Source: Myxococcales bacterium
GTDB lineage: Bacteria; Myxococcota_A; UBA9160; SMWR01
Assembly (NCBI GenBank): GCA_022572485.1
Contig: JACZVU010000107.1
Coordinates: 1 to 8,649, forward strand
Direction: 5' to 3'
Length of the DNA stretch: 8,649 nt
Shown here one piece after another: positions 6,032 through 8,649 of the stretch; positions within the stretch are counted from its first letter, which is position 1, and each line of letters opens with the position of its first letter. Below the pieces are notes generated by a model that was not told the DNA's origin, did no database searches, and was given only the letters and a program-made list of their open reading frames with translations. A program made the translations under genes and the position numbers.

Positions 6032-7393
6032 TCAGACCACAGCAGCCCGCGCGGTCGGACTGAGATCTTCTTCGACATCGGCAGCTGCCCGATAACCCGA
6101 TCTCAGCGCCGCATTCCAGCCGGGACCCATCAGATAGTCGCCCGCGAAATAGATGCGTCGGCCCCGACGCCGCCAATCCGCCTGGATGCGCGTAAAGTCC
6201 GCGATCGCCCGGTAACGGCCCACATCAAATCGCGGTACGGCGCGCTTCTCCCGCAACACCTCGGTGAAGATACCCGCACCATGAATGCGCGGGAAGATTC
6301 CACCCAGCGCGTCGATCAACTCTTTGCCGACCGTCTCATCCGGCGCTTCGAAGTAGTCCGCGCTCCAGCTACCCGTTGCACGCAGCAGGGCGAGGCCGCG
6401 CCCTTCGGGCACGCGCCCGCCTGCAACCCCAGGTTCGAGCAGGACCGACTCGAGCGGCCAATCCTCTTGATGGGGAAACTGGATCTGCCGTGGGTGAACA
6501 TGGAAGGGTCGGCGCAGCGCAACGGCCAGCGAGAGCCCGGGCGCATAACGAACCTTATCGAGGGCATCCCGCTCCGCGAAAGAGAATTCCGCACCTGCCA
6601 GATCGACGGCTTCGGGAGCGGGAACAGCCAGAACGATCGCGTCTGCCTCGGCGGAACGCGCTCGCTCACCTTCTCGAAAGCTGAAACGAACCCCGCCTCC
6701 GCTGCGACTCTCGACACTCGTCACACAGACACCCAGGGATACCGGAATCGAGCACGCCGCTCGATCGATGAACTCCTGAGACGACGCGCGCAGCAAACCA
6801 AGGCGCGCACCGGCGCCATCCCGATAGTAGTGGAGAAAGAGCACCCGGCTCGCCTCGCGCGCATCGGCGAGCGAGACGCGCGCCACCAGCGGGCCCATCC
6901 AATGCTCCATGACGCGCACTCCAAAATACAGCCGACCGAAATCCGCGAGGCTCCGATCGTCGAGACTCGCGGCGCGCTCGGGTCGATCGGGGTCGATCCG
7001 ATTCCCGTAGCGGGCGAGCAAGCGCGGAAGCCGCAGCACGCGGAGCGCCTGGTGAATGCGGATGCCCGGGATGCGCGCAATCCCCAACAAACTCCGAGAA
7101 TCGATGACCTGAACCCGACCGCGATGGGCTAGCGCGCTCACCACGGGCCGCGGAGGCAGCAGCTCGGGGAGATCGAGCTCACCGATCCAACTCAGTAGGG
7201 CCTTGTCGGCAGCGCTGACGATCGCACCTGAACGCTCGATCGTGAAGTTTTCGCGTATTGCAGGCCGCGCCCGTCCCCCGGGCCGCTGCTCACGCTCGAA
7301 GAGCGACACCTGAAAACCGCGCCGGGCGAGCCGCCAGGCCACCCCCAATCCAGCGATCCCAGCGCCCACCACCGCAACTTGCTTGGCCGCCAT
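6032..7393 (-). CDS. FAD-dependent oxidoreductase, amine oxidase / protoporphyrinogen oxidase-like
   Basis: The 453-residue product opens with a Rossmann FAD site: VAVVGAGIAGLGVAWRLARR (6-25) with GxGxxG at 10-15, the ribose-binding Glu33 at the end of strand 2, and PGGRA (38-42). The C-terminus carries the second flavin motif, RIYFAGDYLMGPGWNAALRSG (ending about 25 residues before the stop). This arrangement and length are those of the flavin-containing amine oxidase superfamily, which includes protoporphyrinogen/coproporphyrinogen oxidase (HemY/HemG type), phytoene desaturases and monoamine oxidases. The AGDYL-x8-LRSG ending resembles the porphyrinogen oxidases most, but no substrate residue was identified and no heme gene is adjacent, so the substrate is left open. 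It has no signal peptide or clear membrane segment. The ATG start is preceded by GAGGGG. In-frame GTG codons up to 7453, inside the 43-bp array, could extend it by 20 residues. The gene is bracketed by two tandem arrays, one at each end. Confidence 0.82.
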   Translation of the reverse strand: MAAKQVAVVGAGIAGLGVAWRLARRGFQVSLFEREQRPGGRARPAIRENFTIERSGAIVSAADKALLSWIGELDLPELLPPRPVVSALAHRGRVQVIDSRSLLGIARIPGIRIHQALRVLRLPRLLARYGNRIDPDRPERAASLDDRSLADFGRLYFGVRVMEHWMGPLVARVSLADAREASRVLFLHYYRDGAGARLGLLRASSQEFIDRAACSIPVSLGVCVTSVESRSGGGVRFSFREGERARSAEADAIVLAVPAPEAVDLAGAEFSFAERDALDKVRYAPGLSLAVALRRPFHVHPRQIQFPHQEDWPLESVLLEPGVAGGRVPEGRGLALLRATGSWSADYFEAPDETVGKELIDALGGIFPRIHGAGIFTEVLREKRAVPRFDVGRYRAIADFTRIQADWRRRGRRIYFAGDYLMGPGWNAALRSGYRAAADVEEDLSPTARAAVV

Positions 7394-7403
7394 GCGCCGC
7401 AAT

Positions 7404-7409
7404 CCCCTC
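7404..7409 (-). promoter_or_regulatory. Shine-Dalgarno sequence of the FAD oxidoreductase gene, embedded in repeat-like sequence
   Basis: GAGGGG on the minus strand lies ten bases before the ATG at 7393, a rather long spacing. The segment from here to the start codon (GGGATTGCGGCGCATG) matches the 43-bp repeat unit (GGGATCGCGGCTCGTG) at 13 of 16 bases. The translation start thus appears to be a divergent copy of the repeat, or its founder. Confidence 0.55.
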
Positions 7410-7417
7410 ACGTCCAC

Positions 7418-7643
7418 GATCCCGAAACCAAACCCTCGCAACCCGCTGCACACGAGCCGCGATCCCAAAACCGAACACTAGCAACCCGCTACACACGAGC
7501 CGCGATCCCGAAATCGAACCCTAGCAACCCGCTGCACACGAGCCGCGATCCCAAAACCGAACACTAGCAACCCGCTACACACGAGCCGCGATCCCGAAAT
7601 CGAGCACTCGCAACCCGCCCGCGATCCCGAGCACTTGCAGGCC
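7418..7643. repeat. 43-bp tandem repeat array in the leader of the FAD oxidoreductase gene
   Basis: Units start at GATCCC at 7418, 7461, 7504, 7547 and 7590. The last of these is only 33 bases, lacking about ten bases near its end. A further copy with a six-base deletion starts at 7623. Units 2 (7461-7503) and 4 (7547-7589) are identical over all 43 bases. Units 1, 3 and 5 form a second type, marked by GATCCCGAAA and CCGCTGCACACG where complete. The array is therefore an 86-bp alternation of two unit types. Degenerate repeat sequence continues down to about 7395, next to the FAD gene's start codon. Both strands are partly open through the array in shifting frames, giving several low-complexity open frames that are not taken as genes. 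Confidence 0.93.
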
Positions 7644-7719
7644 CATGAGAGGACTTGGGTACACAAATTGCGTCACTTCCGAAGTCGGAGTTGCCTATCC
7701 GCTGCCGCGGAATGCCGAC

Positions 7720-7743
7720 ACGTGTGTCCAAGACCACGTTTTT
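7720..7743 (+). terminator. Possible intrinsic terminator on the plus strand
   Basis: ACGTG(T)GTC pairs with GACCACGT around a CAA loop. This gives an eight-pair stem with one bulged T, and it is followed directly by TTTTT. The shape is that of a short Rho-independent terminator reading plus-ward. No plus-strand gene is known upstream of it here, so it would have to end an unseen small transcript or an antisense transcript from the repeat array. The T-run is short, so the call is weak. Confidence 0.3.
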
Positions 7744-7832
7744 CAAGGGGTTAGCGCATCGACTGAATCCATCGATCGAGTGGCACGCGACTTGCTCTAT
7801 CACTGGGGCGTACGACGAACGAATTGTCCTAG

Positions 7833-7887
7833 CGCTCGGGCCGACAACCCCTCCCGCCGCACTTTGTGTGGCGTGTCGGCCCGAGCG
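7833..7887. other. Long composite hairpin with a C-rich bulge, candidate terminator or structured RNA
   Basis: CGCTCGGGCCGACA (7833-7846) and TGTCGGCCCGAGCG (7874-7887) are perfect 14-base inverted repeats. Nested directly against the right arm is a second stem, CGCCGCAC/GTGTGGCG (7855-7862 and 7866-7873), closed by a TTT loop. The only unpaired stretch is an 8-base bulge, ACCCCTCC (7847-7854). The inner stem contains a G-T pair that is a G-U wobble in plus-strand RNA but an A-C mismatch in minus-strand RNA, so the structure is better formed as a plus-strand RNA. It lies 81 bases beyond the folC stop and could act as a folC terminator, but no T-tract follows in the minus direction. In the plus direction a T-rich but interrupted stretch follows (TGTCTCTTTGGTTGTCTCTC). 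The inverted repeat is certain; its role is not. Confidence 0.6.
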
Positions 7888-7967
7888 TGTCTCTTTGGTT
7901 GTCTCTCTACATCCGGTGCAAGTCTTCCGGCATCGACTTCGCTCGACCCCATCGACACGCACCGCTG

Positions 7968-8649
7968 TCAAGCATCTCTGCTCCAGCGGGAGCCCGCGAC
8001 GCGCTCGTTCGAGTCAGCGTCGCAAAATACCCGGCGGGCAATTCCGGCCAGGTAGATCGAACCCGATACACAGAGCAGATCTTCGGCACCGAGTTCTTCC
8101 CGAGCGGCGCGAAGGGCGAGCTGCGGATTCGGTACCAGCTGAATGGAAACACCCGAAGCCACAGCGCGGATCGCCGTCGCAACCTCAGAGGGAGGCAGCG
8201 AGCGGGCGGGTTCTGCCCGGGTCACCGTGACTGCGTTCGCCTCGGGCAACAGATGTCGCAAGATCGCGTCCGCGTCCTTACCGGCGGAGATCGACAGCAC
8301 CAGATGCGACCGCCGCCGCGGGATGCGCCGCAACACCGCTGCCAAGGCAGCCGCGGAAGCCCCGGTGTGGGCGGAGTCGACCAGCAACCACGGAGAGCGA
8401 CCGACCAACTCGATTCGGCCAGGGAGCCGCGCGGCCGCGAAGCCCCGCTCGGCAGCTTCGATCAACTGCTCACCCTGGACGACTCCGGGGGCGCGCGCCA
8501 CACAAGCCAGCGCAAGCGCGGCGTTGCACGCCTGATGGGACCCCAATGCAGCGATCCTGGCATAGACACGCAGCGATCCATCGGTCAGGCGAATCGACTG
8601 GCCTTCGAGGTCCGGATCGAGAACCTCGAAGTCAAAATCGCGCCCGAGC
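7968..8649 (-). CDS. folC: Dihydrofolate synthase / folylpolyglutamate synthase, C-terminal part (5' end outside the window)
   Basis: The frame is open from the right edge to a TGA at 7968-7970, giving 226 residues of the C-terminal portion. FolC adds glutamate to dihydropteroate and extends the glutamate tail of folates in the cytoplasm, using ATP. The fragment shows LGSHQACNAALALA (35-48), the family's GxHQxxNAxxA motif at the end of the ATPase domain. The glutamate-ligase C-terminal domain of the Mur ligase superfamily follows, with RIELVGRSPWLLVDSAHT (about 78-95) and ISAGKDADAILRHLLP. The usual DGAHN motif reads DSAHT; Thr in place of Asn is also seen in eukaryotic FPGS, but the Ser for Gly is unusual. 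The apparent TTG start at 8546 is only where a Leu codon falls inside the gene, since coding continues beyond it. The P-loop lies outside the window. A plain Mur-ligase-like protein is the alternative. Confidence 0.85.
   Translation of the reverse strand, partial: LGRDFDFEVLDPDLEGQSIRLTDGSLRVYARIAALGSHQACNAALALACVARAPGVVQGEQLIEAAERGFAAARLPGRIELVGRSPWLLVDSAHTGASAAALAAVLRRIPRRRSHLVLSISAGKDADAILRHLLPEANAVTVTRAEPARSLPPSEVATAIRAVASGVSIQLVPNPQLALRAAREELGAEDLLCVSGSIYLAGIARRVFCDADSNERVAGSRWSRDA

Larger units (their letters stand above)
7644..7967. other. Intergenic region between folC and the FAD gene's repeat array, no gene recognised
   Basis: About 320 bases hold no frame with a recognisable protein. 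Open frames cross it on both strands, but they start on TTG, have no Shine-Dalgarno sequence and run either into the tandem array or antisense into folC. The visible content is structural: an 11-base odd palindrome, ACTTCCGAAGT (7675-7685), a hairpin with a T-run (7720-7743) and a long composite hairpin (7833-7887). The promoter of the FAD gene, if separate from folC, should lie here or inside the array. No clear -35/-10 pair was found. Confidence 0.5.

Noticed and set aside
5700..6176. Minus-strand frame of 158 codons translating the 19-bp array into a repetitive Gln/Arg/Ser-rich peptide
   Set aside because: Openness follows from the repeat having no stops on that strand. The frame overlaps the end of mutS2 and of the FAD gene and has no start signal.
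7418..7643. 43-bp repeats considered as CRISPR or as a transposon end
   Set aside because: Within each 43-bp period the whole sequence is repeated, leaving no spacer. No transposase, terminal inverted repeats or target duplication were seen.
7644..7967. Search for a tRNA or other standard RNA gene in the gap
   Set aside because: No acceptor/T-loop pattern such as GGTTCRA with matching stems was found; only the hairpins listed.
7564..7971. Minus-strand frame of 135 codons whose TTG start overlaps the folC stop
   Set aside because: The overlap looks like translational coupling, but the frame runs through the composite hairpin and into the tandem array, has no ribosome site and no recognisable domain.
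7655..8230. Plus-strand frame of 191 codons in the folC/FAD-gene gap
   Set aside because: TTG start, no ribosome binding site, more than half of it antisense to folC, composition of a shadow frame.

Overview
The window comes from a high-GC (roughly 60 percent by eye), Gram-negative type bacterium. This is inferred from a diheme peroxidase with a lipoprotein signal and from MurQ-type peptidoglycan recycling. A deltaproteobacterial or myxobacterial-like lineage would fit, but nothing in the sequence proves it. All recognisable genes are chromosomal housekeeping or metabolic genes. No transposase, integrase, phage gene, CRISPR array, tRNA or rRNA was seen.

Layout from left to right. At the left edge is the last 42 codons of a plus-strand gene (3-131) resembling the C-terminus of a 2-oxoglutarate/Fe(II) oxygenase. 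It converges on a minus-strand block: bmt-like homocysteine S-methyltransferase (147-1118), a diheme cytochrome c peroxidase lipoprotein (1175-2302), and murQ, the MurNAc-6-phosphate etherase (2510-3370). The block is transcribed in the order murQ, peroxidase, bmt. Only 34 bases separate murQ from the divergent plus-strand mutS2 (3405-5849), a complete MutS2 with MutS ATPase and C-terminal Smr domain. mutS2 converges on a minus-strand FAD-dependent oxidoreductase of the amine oxidase/protoporphyrinogen oxidase type (6032-7393). After a 574-base gap comes the 3' two thirds of folC (7968 to the right edge, minus).

The most unusual content is non-coding. The mutS2/FAD-gene convergent gap is filled by a 19-bp tandem array whose founder appears to be the last codons and stop of mutS2 itself. 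It carries a 57-bp (3 x 19) higher-order pattern. The 5' leader of the FAD gene holds a second, unrelated 43-bp tandem array with an 86-bp (2 x 43) higher-order pattern. Its unit resembles the FAD gene's own Shine-Dalgarno/start-codon region (13 of 16 bases). One gene is thus bracketed by two minisatellites, each apparently seeded from a gene edge. The folC/FAD-gene gap also holds a long composite hairpin (14 perfect base pairs plus an inner 8-bp stem, with an 8-base C-rich bulge) and a smaller hairpin followed by a T-run.

The genes do not form one pathway. Methionine regeneration (bmt), peroxide reduction (peroxidase), cell-wall recycling (murQ), DNA or ribosome maintenance (mutS2), a flavin oxidase possibly linked to tetrapyrroles, and folate polyglutamylation (folC) sit side by side. 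The only plausible operon is murQ-peroxidase-bmt. No novel protein system was found; the arrays and hairpins are what deserve a second look.
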